This document shows, piece by piece, positions 21,884-32,592 of a DNA stretch of 64,000 bases. Every line of letters starts with the position of its first letter. Position 1 is the first letter of the stretch. Below the pieces are notes generated by a model. The model was not told the DNA's origin, made no database searches, and worked only from the letters and a program-made list of their open reading frames with translations. A program made the translations under genes and the position numbers. Origin of the DNA: Fallopia convolvulus (Eukaryota > Streptophyta > Magnoliopsida > Caryophyllales > Polygonaceae); contig OZ024734.1 in assembly GCA_964016875.1 (NCBI GenBank), forward strand, positions 50,884,622 through 50,948,621, read 5' to 3'.

Positions 21884-23650
21884 TTAGGCCTTAGCTTTGG
21901 GACAGCTTTCCTTGTAGTGCCCATGAGCACCACAGTTCCAGCAGGTCTTATAGTATTCTCCTAGGTAGTACTTGGGATGGGGTCTCTGTATCCTGTTCCT
22001 ATCCATAGTTTGTTTGTTGTATACTCTAGACCCATTTCCCTTAGATATTTGAACATACAGCTTATGTCCAGTATTCCCATTGTAATAATCTACTTCCCCA
22101 TTCACTCCACTCTCCAAGACACGGATTTTCTCTTCTAAGTGTGCATTTTTCTGTTTCTCACACTGAAGCTCTAGGGCCCTACACTTGTTTATCTCTTTTT
22201 CACTCAAAGGAGACTTTCCTTTTCTAAGGCTCTCTGACTCATACCCTATTCCGTGTCTTGCAGGGACAAACTTGGTTTGGGAACTAGAGGCTTTAGAGTT
22301 CCCTTTTTCTTTACTTAGGTTTTGTAGAAGGGTGTTCTCGTCACTCTCTAGAGTCTTAAGCTCTTTTTCGAGATCTACTATGTGTGACAAATCGGACTGA
22401 AGTTTTTCAAGAAGGGGCACACAGTTGGGACATGGCTCAAGATCAACTAGTTCAGCATTGGTGTGTTCCGATTTTTCCAACTTCTTTTGCAATTTAATGT
22501 TATCTTTGACAAGGCTTTAGAGAATTTTAAGCAACTCAGGTTTTTCATAATTATTCAAGGAAGCAAGAACGGATTCAGTAGTTACCTCACTGGGTTGTTC
22601 CCCAGTGGTGTCTCCTATGGCCATTGCGCACATGTCGGGAGATGCTCAAGATTCAGGATCTTCGTCCTCGTCATCGTCCTAGGTGGAGATGTAGGCCTTC
22701 TCCCCTTGCTTTCGATCTTCAGTTCCCAGCGGGCACTCCTTGGCGAAGTGTCCCTTTTTGTAGCACTTGTAGCATGTGACGTCTAAGAGGTCCTTTTCAA
22801 CAGTTCTTCTTTGGGAACTTTGTCCTTTCTGTGAGTTCCCATTCCCCTTTTTGAGCTTTCCTTTGTAGAAAGATTGAAGGGCCCTTGTTACAAGTACTAG
22901 TTCCTCATCCTCTTCTTCTTCAGATTCTTCATGTTGCTCTTGAACTAACTTGAGCATTTTTTCAAGTTTGAGGGCAATTCCTTGGTGTGCCCTCGTTTGC
23001 ACCTTGTCATCTATCTTTATCTTCTCATATCCCACCAGCTTTCCAAAGACCTGGTGGAGCATAAGAGCTCTGTTTTCGGGGTTCTCTTTGAACATCGTTC
23101 TTTCATTTGTCCATTCTCCAGTCAACCCATTAAAGAGTTGTTGAACCTTCATTTTGTCAGTGACTTCCTCTTTAGTGATCCCAAGGCCAGCCATCTTGGT
23201 GCAAAGTCCCTCGAAGCGGGATCGGTAGCTATCAATGGACTCTCCCATTTCCATTTGGAAGTTGAAGAACTCCCTCCTTGCATTCATCTGAAGATCTTCT
23301 CGTAGGTCTGAGTTCCCAATATGCATTTGTTGATTGGCTTCCCACACTTCCTTTGCTGTGTCTAGGTTTGCCACCCTATCGTAGTCTTGCACCGTCATAG
23401 CATTCTTGAGGTACTGGATGGCTTTGAAGTTGGCCTCCATGCACTTGTACTCATTTGGTCCCCATTTTGAGAGGTCATTCTCAATCTCTGGATCAATTTT
23501 GAAGTTCCCTTTCTCTATAACGCACCAAGCCTGGTTGTCCTGGCTGCGCATCCAGTTCTTCATGTCGTGTTGCCAGACTTCGAATCTACCAGTGATGAGC
23601 CTTGGTGGCTTGCTGTTGTTGTGACCGACTTGGGTGAGTTCATGAGCCAT
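21884..23650 (-). pseudogene. Sire/Copia gag
   Basis: Starts at MAHELTQVGHNN (ATG at 23650). The UBN2-type gag domain includes RFEVWQHDMKNWM and GESIDSYRSRFEGLCTKM. A first zinc knuckle (CYKCYKKGHFAKEC) is followed by an acidic patch and a coiled-coil-like segment (EKLQSDLSHIVDLEKELK). A second knuckle (CWNCGAHGHYKESC) ends the region. All pieces stay in one frame, but stops occur at 22679-22681, near 22647, near 22517 and at 21884. The last is TAA at a CAA-like site. Two knuckles and a long gag are typical of Sire elements. Confidence 0.88.
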
Positions 23651-23690
23651 TTTTGAAACCTGCGATGCTAACACAAATCTAGAGCAGCCT

Positions 23691-23702
23691 ACTCTAATAC
23701 CA
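23691..23702 (-). promoter_or_regulatory. Sire primer-binding site (initiator Met tRNA)
   Basis: On the minus strand TGGTATTAGAGT follows the 5' LTR after 2 nt. It differs by one base from the usual Copia site TGGTATCAGAG(C), complementary to initiator Met-tRNA. Confidence 0.8.
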
Positions 23703-23704
23703 AT

Positions 23705-24764
23705 TGTTGGATCGTAACCGGTTAGCAAGAGCTTGGGAACTGGCTGTTAAGCTGTTTCCAAGGCAGCGGAAGAAACAATATCGCAAGTATTAGAAAGGCA
23801 GAAAGAACACAGTTCCCTTATAGAGGAACCCCACTACAACCAACTAGTTGTATGGGTAAACCTCTACCTCCGCTAGGAGGATTTTGAATGACTTACTTAT
23901 ATTATTGATTTGTTCCTTAGTTACAAACAACCAGATTCAAACTTCTCTGTTCCTACGAGTTCTACCTAACTCTAGCAACACTAATGAATCTTCTCAACTG
24001 AGTTCCTAAGCGAACAACAACAACTGAATAAGTAACTTAAACCTTACCACCGAATCGCAGTTCCCTTGCTCTTGGGAACTTGGCTTCACCGTCGTCGAGA
24101 TCAGACACTCGCCGCCGGGGACTTCTCTTCTTCTTTCTCTTTCTCTGTTGTGGGTATTTGTGAGTTTTGGGAGAAGAACTCAATCCGAGTACTATTCATT
24201 TGGCTTTATACCCAAGTGTACTTGGGCTTCAATCGCATCTTTCATTTGTGTCCAAAATGCCCTTTGCTTGATGCCCAAGTTGTACTTTCTTCACATGTGA
24301 CTTCGATTTGAACTAGGTCAACTTCTTGAAACGATCGGACCGTTGGATCACTCGTGACAGTCTGCTCTTCAGACTGTGCTTTCATCCTGTCCAAGACAGG
24401 ATCTCGTGATATGCGTTGACCGGTCCTTGTCTTCACATGTGAGTTCCCATGTCGTGGGAACTGTCCTCTTCAGAGTTCCTTTGGGAGAAACTCTTCATCG
24501 TGTAAGCTTGTGTTCTCTGGTCATTCCTGTGAGTTTCCATTGCATTGGAACTTTCCTCTTCAGAGTTCCCTTGATGAGAACTCTTCATTGTGTGCTTCTG
24601 TGATCTTTGGTCATTCATGGGAGTTCTTTGCTCAACCTGTGTTCCTTAGAAATACTTGATCAAAGCACATTAGTTCCCTTATGGCGTTTGTCATTATCAA
24701 AACTCGGAGAACTGTATCGTTGTTCCGATGTTTAGAACCAGAGGTCCCAACATCGTCCCAACAG
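23705..24764 (-). repeat. Sire/Copia 5' LTR, 1060 bp
   Basis: Minus-strand ends TGTTGG...CCAACA, flanked on the right by the GGATC target duplication. It matches the truncated copy at 3186-3718 and, more distantly, the solo LTR at 26547-27439. Confidence 0.9.
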
Positions 24765-24769
24765 GATCG

Positions 24770-25063
24770 CCATCTTCACCATCAGGAAAAGACATGGTCA
24801 CCTTTCCTTTCAAGAATCATCCGTCAAAACTAAGTGTTCATCACCATTGTCATCCCTTACCAAGTCCCTCCAAGCTTTTGGAGCCGCATGACATTCCCCC
24901 GGTGTGGTTTAATTTCATCCACTTGATTTCCTTTGTTATTGTCGACTTGCATGCCATCATTAACAACCGGCATTAGACTATCGTCGGGCGGCTTTGCCTC
25001 AAAATTGCTCATGCACAACCCACGTAGATATAGAAAACAAAATCCCTCACAGAAGACGCGCAT
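24770..25063 (-). pseudogene. LINE ORF1 fragment (upstream piece)
   Basis: The minus strand encodes the likely N-terminus of the LINE ORF1, beginning MSNFEAKPPDD at about 25009 and continuing toward the Copia insertion. Several stops and a frame change are present. Reading across the Copia element with one GGATC removed joins it to the DUF4283 piece at 2817-3180. No function is expected. Confidence 0.65.
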
Positions 25064-25124
25064 GACAGGCGCGTTCTCCGAGTATTTTTTTTGGTTTGTA
25101 TTATTTTCGCCTTTACTTTTTTTG

Positions 25125-25252
25125 GTAGAATCGCCTTTATTAAGAATCGCCTTTATTAAGATTATCTTCCTTGTTTCCCGACGAGCCTTTATTAAGATTA
25201 TCTTCCTAGTTTGATATTAAGAGTTAGCCTTTATTAAGATTATCTTCCTACT
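25125..25252. repeat. Short tandem repeat, GCCTTTATTAAGATTATCTT units
   Basis: About four imperfect copies of a unit built on GCCTTTATTAAGATTATCTT, separated by short variable spacers. Confidence 0.75.
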
Positions 25253-25795
25253 TGTAAACCATCATTGCCAGTGTAATCAGAATGCACATAAAAATTACCA
25301 AAGTCAGCGGTGACATGAGCGTTAGACCCCGTATCAAAGCACCAATTGGGATCAACAAGAGTGGAGGGCGAATTGCCCATTTAAAAGGAATACCGAGGCT
25401 GTTGTTGTATGTAGTTAGATTAAGGAGCAACAATGTGTTGTTGTTGATTATTATCCTCACGTCCAACATTGTACGAGCGTGAGTCTCCATGGCCACGGCC
25501 GCCTCGTCCACCTCGGCCAATGCGTCCTCCACGGCCTCCCCAAGTGCTATAATTAGTTCGTGGGAGGATAATCAGTAAAATTTTGACGCTGCCAGCAATT
25601 AATCGCCTCATGGCCAGGCGTAGAGCAAAGTTGAAACCTAGGACGAATCGAAGAAGAGCTGGTGTTGGACCCCTGTTCAGAACGGGACGAGTCGAAGAAT
25701 ACCTGATAAGTTGTTATTATTAAGGAACGTATCCGCGCCAGCGACTCTTTCCATTGCGACCGTCGTTGCACCGCCTTGCCAAGACACCCTTCCAA
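25253..25795 (-). pseudogene. Copia gag zinc knuckle and protease fragment
   Basis: The minus strand shows a zinc knuckle (QLCSTPGHEAINCW), a Gly/Arg-rich stretch (GGRGGRIGRGGRGGRGHG) and a protease active site region (WCFDTGSNAHVTADFGN), interrupted by stops. This is the gag-protease border of a different Copia lineage from the Sire element. No LTRs can be paired with it. It is a truncated remnant. Confidence 0.7.
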
Positions 25796-26015
25796 AAATT
25801 AGGGTTGCGGCCCTGGTTGCGTATTTGGTTGAGTGGAGACGCAATACGCCTAAGACTGCGCGTGTTTGTGCTGTTTTGATTTGTGATTTTGACGGCTACT
25901 TTGCATCAATCGACGCATTTGTATTCGACCCTGGAGGACCCGATTGACGCTTCCGCAACCTCCTCTTGATTTCCGCCTCGAGGACGAGTCGATTCTCACC
26001 AGGGGAGTAATTGAT
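25735..26015 (-). repeat. Dispersed repeat, inverted copy at 56975-57232
   Basis: About 260 bp containing GACTCGTCCTCGAGGCGGAA (minus strand), found in the opposite orientation near 57 kb with good similarity. It probably belongs to the untranslated leader or early gag of a retroelement related to the adjacent Copia fragment. Confidence 0.65.
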
Positions 26016-26258
26016 ACGCTAGATTATATTAGATTATATTAAGTTAATTAGGATAATGAGAATATTATCTTTCCAGATTTGATTTTATCTTTTTAGGAAG
26101 AGTATCTTTTTTATTATTTCAGCAATTAGGGTTTTTCGTATTAGATATCAGTATTATTATAAATACCTGATAAGTTGTTATTAGGAACCAATCAATGAAA
26201 TCAATTAATTAATTTATCCCTTTGCTCTAAATTTATTATCGTTCTTCTTCCCGTAGCT

Positions 26259-26372
26259 ACCAACCACGTTTATCAAGCCAAACCCATATCGAGTGCGTCT
26301 CAACCCCGTGGCAACCAACCACGTTTATCGAGTCAATCCCACATTGGGTGCATCTCACCCCCTTGACCAACA
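26259..26372. repeat. Two-copy tandem duplication, about 56 bp
   Basis: The phrase beginning ACCAACCACGTTTATC is repeated twice with about 15% difference. The surrounding 26020-26540 is AT-rich without a gene. Confidence 0.75.
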
Positions 26373-26546
26373 AGGGTTTCCGATACGAATCCACACCAAT
26401 ATAAAATCACTTCATTAATTAGCACTAATACTTATCATTATCAAAATAACACTCATACCTCATTGCTGGTTAAACAAAACAAGCAATCACTATATTAGTT
26501 TTATTTTTGAATATGATAGTTTCTTAAGATAAGATGCGTAGATTAG

Positions 26547-27439
26547 TGTTAGTTCCAAACACTGGAACAATGGTTTCATTTGAGTATTTGAAGTTTTGAT
26601 AATGACAAACACTTGAAACTAAGTCCCCAATGTTCATAGGAAAAGAAAGAGAATCATTCCCCATAATCCACCAGAATACGTGGCAAATTAATGAAGGGCA
26701 AAAGAGTCTATTTAGTGATGACTTGGGCGGCAAGCACAAAAGGATAGAAGCATCCCAAAATGAAAATATTGCACAGGGGTACGCTGGTAATTAGCAACGA
26801 TGTCTTGCTCCCCAAGAAGAGAAGGACAAAAGCGTCATTTGGGAACAAGCCACTACTATAAGAAGAAAACGATTGAGCTAGGTCAAGCAGCTCTCAGATA
26901 TGAATGAACAATACTCTCAAGAAGGAAGCAAGCTAATCTGAGAGAAAGAGAGAGCCAACTACAATAAAAGTGAAGTCCACAATCAATCAACAAAGAAGGA
27001 AGCCCATATCCGATCAATGGAGAGTAAGTGAGCTCTACATCGACTTGGAAGACTGTTTCTATGCTAAAGGGAACTGCACAAGGAACGAGCGAGGTTCAGT
27101 TACTAGTATTAATTGTGTTTAGCAATCTTAGGAACAAGATAGATTAATTAACTCGATAGTATTGTTTTAATTTGGTGATTGCAAACAATAGAATAGTTCG
27201 TCTTAATATCTGTAACTAGAGATCTATCAAATCAATAAAGTTTTTTTCCAAAATCCTCCATGAGACGTAGATGTTTACTCATTCAACTTGTTGGCTGACG
27301 TGAGGTTCTTCTATAAGGAATCGTGTCCACATCCTACTTTGGTTTCTTACATTTTGTGTTCTTATTTTCCGCTCCGTAAGGAAACTGTCTTTTGTACAAT
27401 TCCCGATTTGTCGAACTAACTCAGATCTACGATCCTACA
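26547..27439 (+). repeat. Solo LTR of a Sire-type Copia element
   Basis: Homologous in the opposite orientation to the Sire LTR at 23705-24764. Shared landmarks include GTTTTGATAATGACAAAC near the start, the ATGTTTACTCATTCAACT-like middle and the ...GATC(C)TACA end. No internal sequence or partner LTR is adjacent and I see no clear target duplication. It is clearly older than the Sire copy to its left. Confidence 0.75.
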
Positions 27440-27667
27440 ATATCTTTGCCTATATTAATTTTTAATATTTTTTAATTGGTATTTTTTTATAGATAAAATA
27501 TATAGTTTTTTTACAAATATCTTTACATATATTAATTTAATTAAAATTTAAGAAATACAAATAAATATTATAATTTTTTTTATAAAACCTCATGCAAAAC
27601 CCATAAAATTTAGACTAGTTAAATATAAAATGCCAACTGGGATAGATTAAACTCATGGTAGAGGTCC

Positions 27668-27996
27668 TAGGGGTGTCCAACGGGTCGGGTCGCTCGCGAC
27701 CCGCACTGACCCGATCCGTAATTTACGGGTTACGGGTCGACCCGCAAAATTTTTAAAAATATATATATTTTTATACTTTTATTAATATATAAGTTATTTT
27801 TTTTATAAAAAAACAGTTGGATTAATATTTACGGGTCAACCCGCAAACCCGACGATTTTTTTATAAAAAAATCATTTTTTGACCCGATTAACTTCGTTAA
27901 ATGGATCAAGCGGGTCGAACCGCAACTTGATCCATAATTAAAAATAATTTTTATTGTGGGTCACGGTCGACCCGATCCATGAGCATCCTCTCCGAG
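27668..27996. mobile_element. hAT-like MITE with GGGTCGGGTC-type inverted ends
   Basis: The ends AGGGGTGTCCAACGGGTCGG and the reverse of ...CGACCCGATCCATGAGCAT are similar inverted repeats. The interior repeats ACGGGTCRACCCG palindromes in AT-rich sequence. The ends resemble hAT-derived MITEs. I cannot confirm an 8-bp target duplication. The flanks 27440-27667 are plain AT-rich DNA. Confidence 0.5.
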
Positions 27997-28009
27997 AGGA
28001 TGGAAGTCC

Positions 28010-28330
28010 AGTTAACTCAATGAGATAAGGATAACCTTTCGCCACGGGAAATTATTATAAGATGTGGGAAGAGAATACTAAGCTATGTGATTAAAGACAA
28101 GAAAAGTTGGGGAGTGTGTATCAAGCCAATTAATGCTACTGGCCGGGCACCAAATATGAATTACTTAATCATCGATTTATGTTTCCTACGAAAAACAAAT
28201 CATCGATTTTTGTATTAAATCAAGCATGTGATACGCATTGTTTATTTTATTATTTCTTACTTTCATTGATAGATGATTTGATTTGTAATCCTGGCCTATA
28301 AATACATAACTATAGCCCGTGGAAATGGTA
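28010..28330 (+). promoter_or_regulatory. Cysteine protease promoter with TATA box
   Basis: A TATAAATA box lies at 28297-28304, 68 bp upstream of the start codon. The region 28012-28262 is shared with the orphan promoter at 2117-2816, so it predates the local duplication. A short duplication of ATCATCGATTT occurs at about 28164 and 28199 here but not in the orphan copy. Confidence 0.7.
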
Positions 28331-28371
28331 TAACGCAACCGATCAAACAGTTGTCTCCTTTTCATAAGAAA

Positions 28372-29884
28372 ATGTCTTGCCACAATACCCAGTCTCATAA
28401 TCTCTTCATCCTTGTAATCCTGACCCTTGTCTCCTTTTCATCCTTGCCTGCTTGGAGCCAACCGATCACCACCGTCGACTTGATTCATGATCTAACGATG
28501 GAGGACCTCCATTCATCTAAAGAGCTCACTGTTGAGCTTTTCCACGACTGGATGGAGAAGCACGACAAGGTGTATGACAACACCAACGAGATGCTGATGA
28601 GGTACGAGCATTTCAAGGACAGTGTGCATGATGTCGTGGAGATAAACTCAATGACGAGGATGGGCAAAACCCGAACAAAGCACTTATCGGGCCTCAACGC
28701 CTTCTCTGACATGCCTCATCAAGAGTTCATTGAAAAGTATGCTTCGTGCGACAAGGACGATGATGATGATCCGACAGCTCCCATTGAGCATAAGCACATA
28801 TCTTGCCCTAATGCACCATCATCTTGGAATTGGACCAAGCAAGGAGGCGTCAATCCTGTCAAGGATCAGTTTAGGTGTGGTACGTACGCATGTTATAATA
28901 ATTTTTGTGCAAGAAAATTGTCCTAAACTGATACAAAAGTAACTATATATAGTTGTAATGAAACAGGTAGTTGTTGGGCATTCTCTGTGGTTGGAGCCTT
29001 GGAATGGATCTACTGGAATGAGACGGGGAAACTCGAAACACTTTCAGAGCAACAGCTCGTGGAATGCGATTCGACTAACCATGGATGTTGCGGTGGCAAA
29101 ACTCACCGCGCTTATAAATGGGTGATGGAAAATGGGATTGTTTCAAGTGAGACTTACCCCTACGAAGCCAGAATGAAATATTGTCAACTCTTGTTAAAGG
29201 TTTATATTAATTTCAATCAATATATATTATAAAAGCTGACCGTTTTTTAAATTAAATTTATATTTCTCTTTTAAAAATATATTGTAAATAGGGTCAGACT
29301 GAGGTGACAATTGATGATTACCGTAGAGTTGACCAATCTGATAGGGATCTTCGTTGCGCGGTCGCGAAGCAGCCAATCAGCGTCAGCATAAATGCACATG
29401 CCAAGGATTTCAAGCACTATAAACATGTAAGGATACATTGTATATAATCAGTATTCTTGCATGACCGGGCCTAAGTTGGATCGTTATTGATCAATATAGG
29501 GAATATACGACGGGCACTGCGCTAGTAATAAAACAACCCATGCCGTTTTGCTGGTTGGCTATGGATCTGAAAACAACGAAGATTATTGGATAGTGAAGAA
29601 CTCATGGGGAACATCTTGGGGAGAAAACGGATATGCTAGAATCAAAATGGACTTAGATTCAATCTCGCCCGATGACAATGGAACTTGTGCAATCCATTCA
29701 AAGGCCTACTACCCCATCAAGGTGGTGAATTTTCTTAATTTAATTTTGATGCTACCTTAATTATTAATTGACGGGGCTGATGTAAAGTTTTAAATAAAAC
29801 ATGCAGAAGAAGGATGACGGAGGTCAACTATTTGGAGCAACCACAAAACATGGTGATGGCCATGGTTTTAAAACGGAGCTCTAA
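28372..29884 (+). CDS. Papain-type cysteine protease (SAG12-like), five exons
   Basis: Predicted exons are 28372-28879, 28967-29199, 29292-29426, 29500-29721 and 29807-29884 (391 residues), all with GT/AG borders and consistent phase. The protein is a secreted or vacuolar C1A peptidase. It has a hydrophobic signal peptide (residues about 8-28), an I29-type inhibitory propeptide (ELFHDWMEKHDKVY... GLNAFSDM), and a mature enzyme starting near APSSWNWTKQGGV. The oxyanion Gln (VKDQF), catalytic Cys (CGSCWAFS), His (THAVLLVGYG) and Asn (VKNSWG) are all present. The first exon 'GSCW' is split by an intron. The C-terminus is an unusual ~25-residue tail without a granulin domain. No stop or frameshift is seen, so it may be functional. 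An alternative model ends in exon 4 at a TAA at 29758-29760. Confidence 0.82.
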
Positions 29885-29970
29885 ATACGAATGCCTATGA
29901 TCAAGAATAAAATGATTTACTATGTACTTGCTATCAATCACTCCATTAGTTTAATAAGAATTATGTAGTT

Positions 29971-30110
29971 TTTTTTTTGGTAGAAGGAGAGGCGGTACTC
30001 TCCGTTCCCTCGAGGGGATTTTATTAATTAGAGAAAAAGGGCTAAGTAGTCAGTAAACGGGGGATAGCCCGACCCCTAACATCAGCAGAAAGTAAAGAAA
30101 TAACACCCTC
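29971..30110 (-). mobile_element. 3' end of a LINE with poly(A)
   Basis: A T-run followed by GGTAGAAGGAGAGGCGGTAC on the plus strand reads, on the minus strand, as a short LINE 3' UTR ending in poly(A). No coding part is attached. Confidence 0.5.
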
Positions 30111-30114
30111 CGCA

Positions 30115-30200
30115 ATGGAATTAAATTAGTATCCTCGTACCTCCGCAATGGAATTAAATAACACCCTCCGCAATGGAATTAAATTAGTATCTCGCCTTCT
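30115..30200. repeat. Three-copy tandem repeat CCTCCGCAATGGAATTAAAT
   Basis: Three close copies of a unit containing CCTCCGCAATGGAATTAAAT, with alternating TTAGTATC or AACAC spacers. Confidence 0.8.
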
Positions 30201-30522
30201 CTAGTATCGTTCATCCTTCACCAGCCTTGAGTGTGCGCTTCCAAGGACTCGTGACGGGTTCCCGTGCATTGGTCATCGGTCGCGCCATAGCCTCGGTAGT
30301 GTGTCACGTCATTCCGTCCCATGGCACCATCGGCCTCGGCGCTAGGATCTTCTCCCTCGTCATCATCGCTAGAGACAACACATCGCTATTTTGTGGAGCC
30401 TCGAGAGGAAAGACTCACCCAATCCATTAGACCTAAAACTTTTCAAGTACAACGCAAGCACAAAGATGGGAAATTAAGTAAAGGGTAAGACCATCACCGG
30501 CAACGACCATTGAAAGTAAAGG

Positions 30523-30858
30523 TCCCCGACAACGGCGCCAAATTTGATGAGGTATTTTCAGTGGTCGTTATACTTATTAAAAAACCTAACTTAACCAAAT
30601 TAAGTAGAATGGTAAGTAAGGGTCGATCCCACAAAGACTCGTGTATTTGTGCTTTACTTGTGTGCCAAGTAATAAAACTAAAGGTTTTTTTTGAATGATT
30701 TATCTAGTCTAACATGCAAACTAAAAAGTAAATATGAATGCAAAGTTGATTATAAATATATGAGAGAGATATGTTCAACTAGTTACATCCATCATGAATA
30801 TGCTTATTGATCATTGATTCTCTTGATTTTCAATTCACTTGAATAATCTATTGTGGAT
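30523..30858 (-). mobile_element. Athila-type LTR end and primer site remnant (GypB family)
   Basis: On the minus strand, 30858 to 30545 matches the 3' third of the GypB LTR, ending CCTCATCA. It is followed by an Asp-tRNA primer site (TGGCGCCGTTGTCGGGGA, 30523-30540, one mismatch). Adjacent sequence to about 30220 may be degenerate leader. It is much more diverged than the GypB LTRs and is an older relative. Confidence 0.8.
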
Positions 30859-30867
30859 TATGCTAAC

Positions 30868-31040
30868 GATTGCACTTTTTCTAGTTCGTAGTGCACTTTT
30901 CTTATTTCGGAGTGCACTTTTTCGCATTTGCACTTTCGTACTTTGTAGTGCATTTTTCATATTTTTTGTAATACACTTTTCGGATTGTACTTTTTGTATT
31001 TTGTAATACACTTTTCGTACTTTGTAGTGCACTTTTCAAT
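30868..31040. repeat. Minisatellite, ACTTTGTAGTGCACTTTTC-type unit
   Basis: About eight imperfect copies of an 18-22 bp unit containing TAGTGCACTTTT. It begins where the Athila LTR match stops. Confidence 0.75.
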
Positions 31041-31073
31041 TTTCAGAATAAGAGTTTGTTTCATTTGAACCAA

Positions 31074-31347
31074 ACTCACTCCATCCGTCCCATAATGTTT
31101 GTCCACTTTACTTTTCCGTTGTCACAAAATGTTTGTCATACTTTTTTCCTTTCCTTATATGATTATATCTATACTTTTCTTACAATATTACTCACATTCA
31201 ATATATTTCTACTCATATTATCCAATCAATTTTTTTTCTTTCTCTTTCTTTCCATCTTTATCGATCAATATCACAATCTCTCCCCTTTTCATATTGATTA
31301 CTTTTTCATATCTTTTTCCCCTTAATTTGTATGAAAATGTTTTTTAG
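31074..31347 (+). mobile_element. Stowaway-type MITE, left part
   Basis: Begins ACTCACTCCATCCGTCCCAT, a diverged Stowaway-type end, with TAATGTTTGTCCACTTT following. The sequence breaks off at GTTTTTTAG (31339-31347), the left target duplication of the Mutator-like element, and resumes at 50501. Confidence 0.7.
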
Positions 31348-31590
31348 AACTTGTATAGCGCCCCGGTATTTAAAGCGGTAGGCCCTACCGCTTCATATAG
31401 CAGCGGTATAAAATACCGCTTGGTTAATTTTTTTAACAAAAAGCCAGTCAAAGGTGCAGATTCCCGTGGGAATCTGCACCAAAGCGAGTGGCAGCTGCTA
31501 CCGCTGCCGCTCGCCTGGGATTCTGCAAAAAGCAGAATCCCAGTTTGACTATCGGGGCGGAGAATGAGTAGGTGCGCGCAATTACTCGGG
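31348..31590. repeat. Left terminal region of the Mutator-like element, hairpin-rich
   Basis: It contains several foldbacks: an AGCGGTAGG/CCTACCGCT palindrome (31368-31392), a 13-bp-arm palindrome GGTGCAGATTCCC/GGGAATCTGCACC around 31455-31482, and a 12-bp-arm hairpin CTGGGATTCTGC/GCAGAATCCCAG around 31516-31544. The sequence GCGCAATTACTCG near 31577 recurs in the same orientation near 50486. Confidence 0.65.
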
Positions 31591-32592
31591 GGCCTTCTAA
31601 TTCGATTCCGTTCTCCCTTTAACCAGCTCCCTTCCATACCAACTCCTCCTCACTCCCTCTCCATTTTCATCTACCAACAACTCCCTTCCTCACCAACTCT
31701 TTCACTAGCTCCCTATCCTTTTAATTCGAACAAGCCCTCTCATTTTCGTCCCAATTCCTTTAAAGTTGGTCCCAAAACCGATTCAAAGTGGTCCAAAATC
31801 CGTTAATTCGATTCAAGTGGTCCCAAAAATGAGGAGTCTTTCGCTATCGGTATGTGTGATTTTTTTTAATTGAATTATTTTAAGTTATTAAGGTTAAAAC
31901 TAACGTAATTTTTTTATTAGAATTTATTTGGCTCGAAATCATCTTCAAGCTCCCAGTGTAGATGGCGGAATGAATCCGGGCGAAATATTAACTTGAATGA
32001 GACCGAGGCAACCTCGAGAGTTCGAGAGGAGGTTGAAGTCCCGCTTCCGAAAGCGACGACGAGCCAACCCGTCGCCCCCGCGGAGGGTTTTGGCATGCAA
32101 AATATTAAATTTATTTTTAATTTATGGATTAATTATTAGTTTTATGTATTAAGTAGTTTATAGGTTAATTAACGGGAGTTTGATCGATTAAGTAGTTTAC
32201 ATGATAGTAAATTTATATGTTTATTTATACCCTATAAATAAATAATTAATTAATCAATGTATAATTTATAGACTAATTTATGTATAATTATTAGTGATTA
32301 AGTAGTTGTAGAAAATACTTATAAAATTTCATAATTTGAATAGTTAATTTATTTATGGTGTAATTATTAGTTTTTTCCATTAATTATGAATTTAAATTAG
32401 GTTCATACATGTTAGTAAGTTATTTATGAGTATTATAAAAATAAATGATTAAGTAGTTATTGAGGGTGAGTATAAATTTTCTTAATGTGCTTGGTTACAA
32501 TATTTACGGATAAATTAATAGTTTGATATATTAATTATGTGTTTAAATGACCTTTATTCACGTTATTAGATTTTAGAGAAATATTGTAAGAA

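Larger units (their letters stand above)
3186..24764 (-). mobile_element. Sire-type Ty1/Copia retrotransposon, nested and degenerate
   Basis: This minus-strand LTR retrotransposon has its 5' LTR on the right (23705-24764) and a truncated 3' LTR on the left (3186-3718). The 5-bp target duplication GGATC is present at 3181-3185 and 24765-24769. The order on the minus strand is LTR, Met-tRNA primer site, gag with zinc knuckles, protease, integrase, reverse transcriptase/RNase H, an extra downstream reading frame, then the 3' LTR. A Gypsy element (3719-15046) sits in the 3' LTR. By eye the remaining LTR halves differ at roughly 3% of positions, more than the LTRs of the nested Gypsy element, as nesting predicts. 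Confidence 0.9.

Noticed and set aside
31573..31590. GCGCAATTACTCG at both Mutator-like element ends linked to the GypB motif.
   Set aside because: It is a single occurrence at each end in the same orientation, and only one contains the full GypB octamer, so coincidence is likely.
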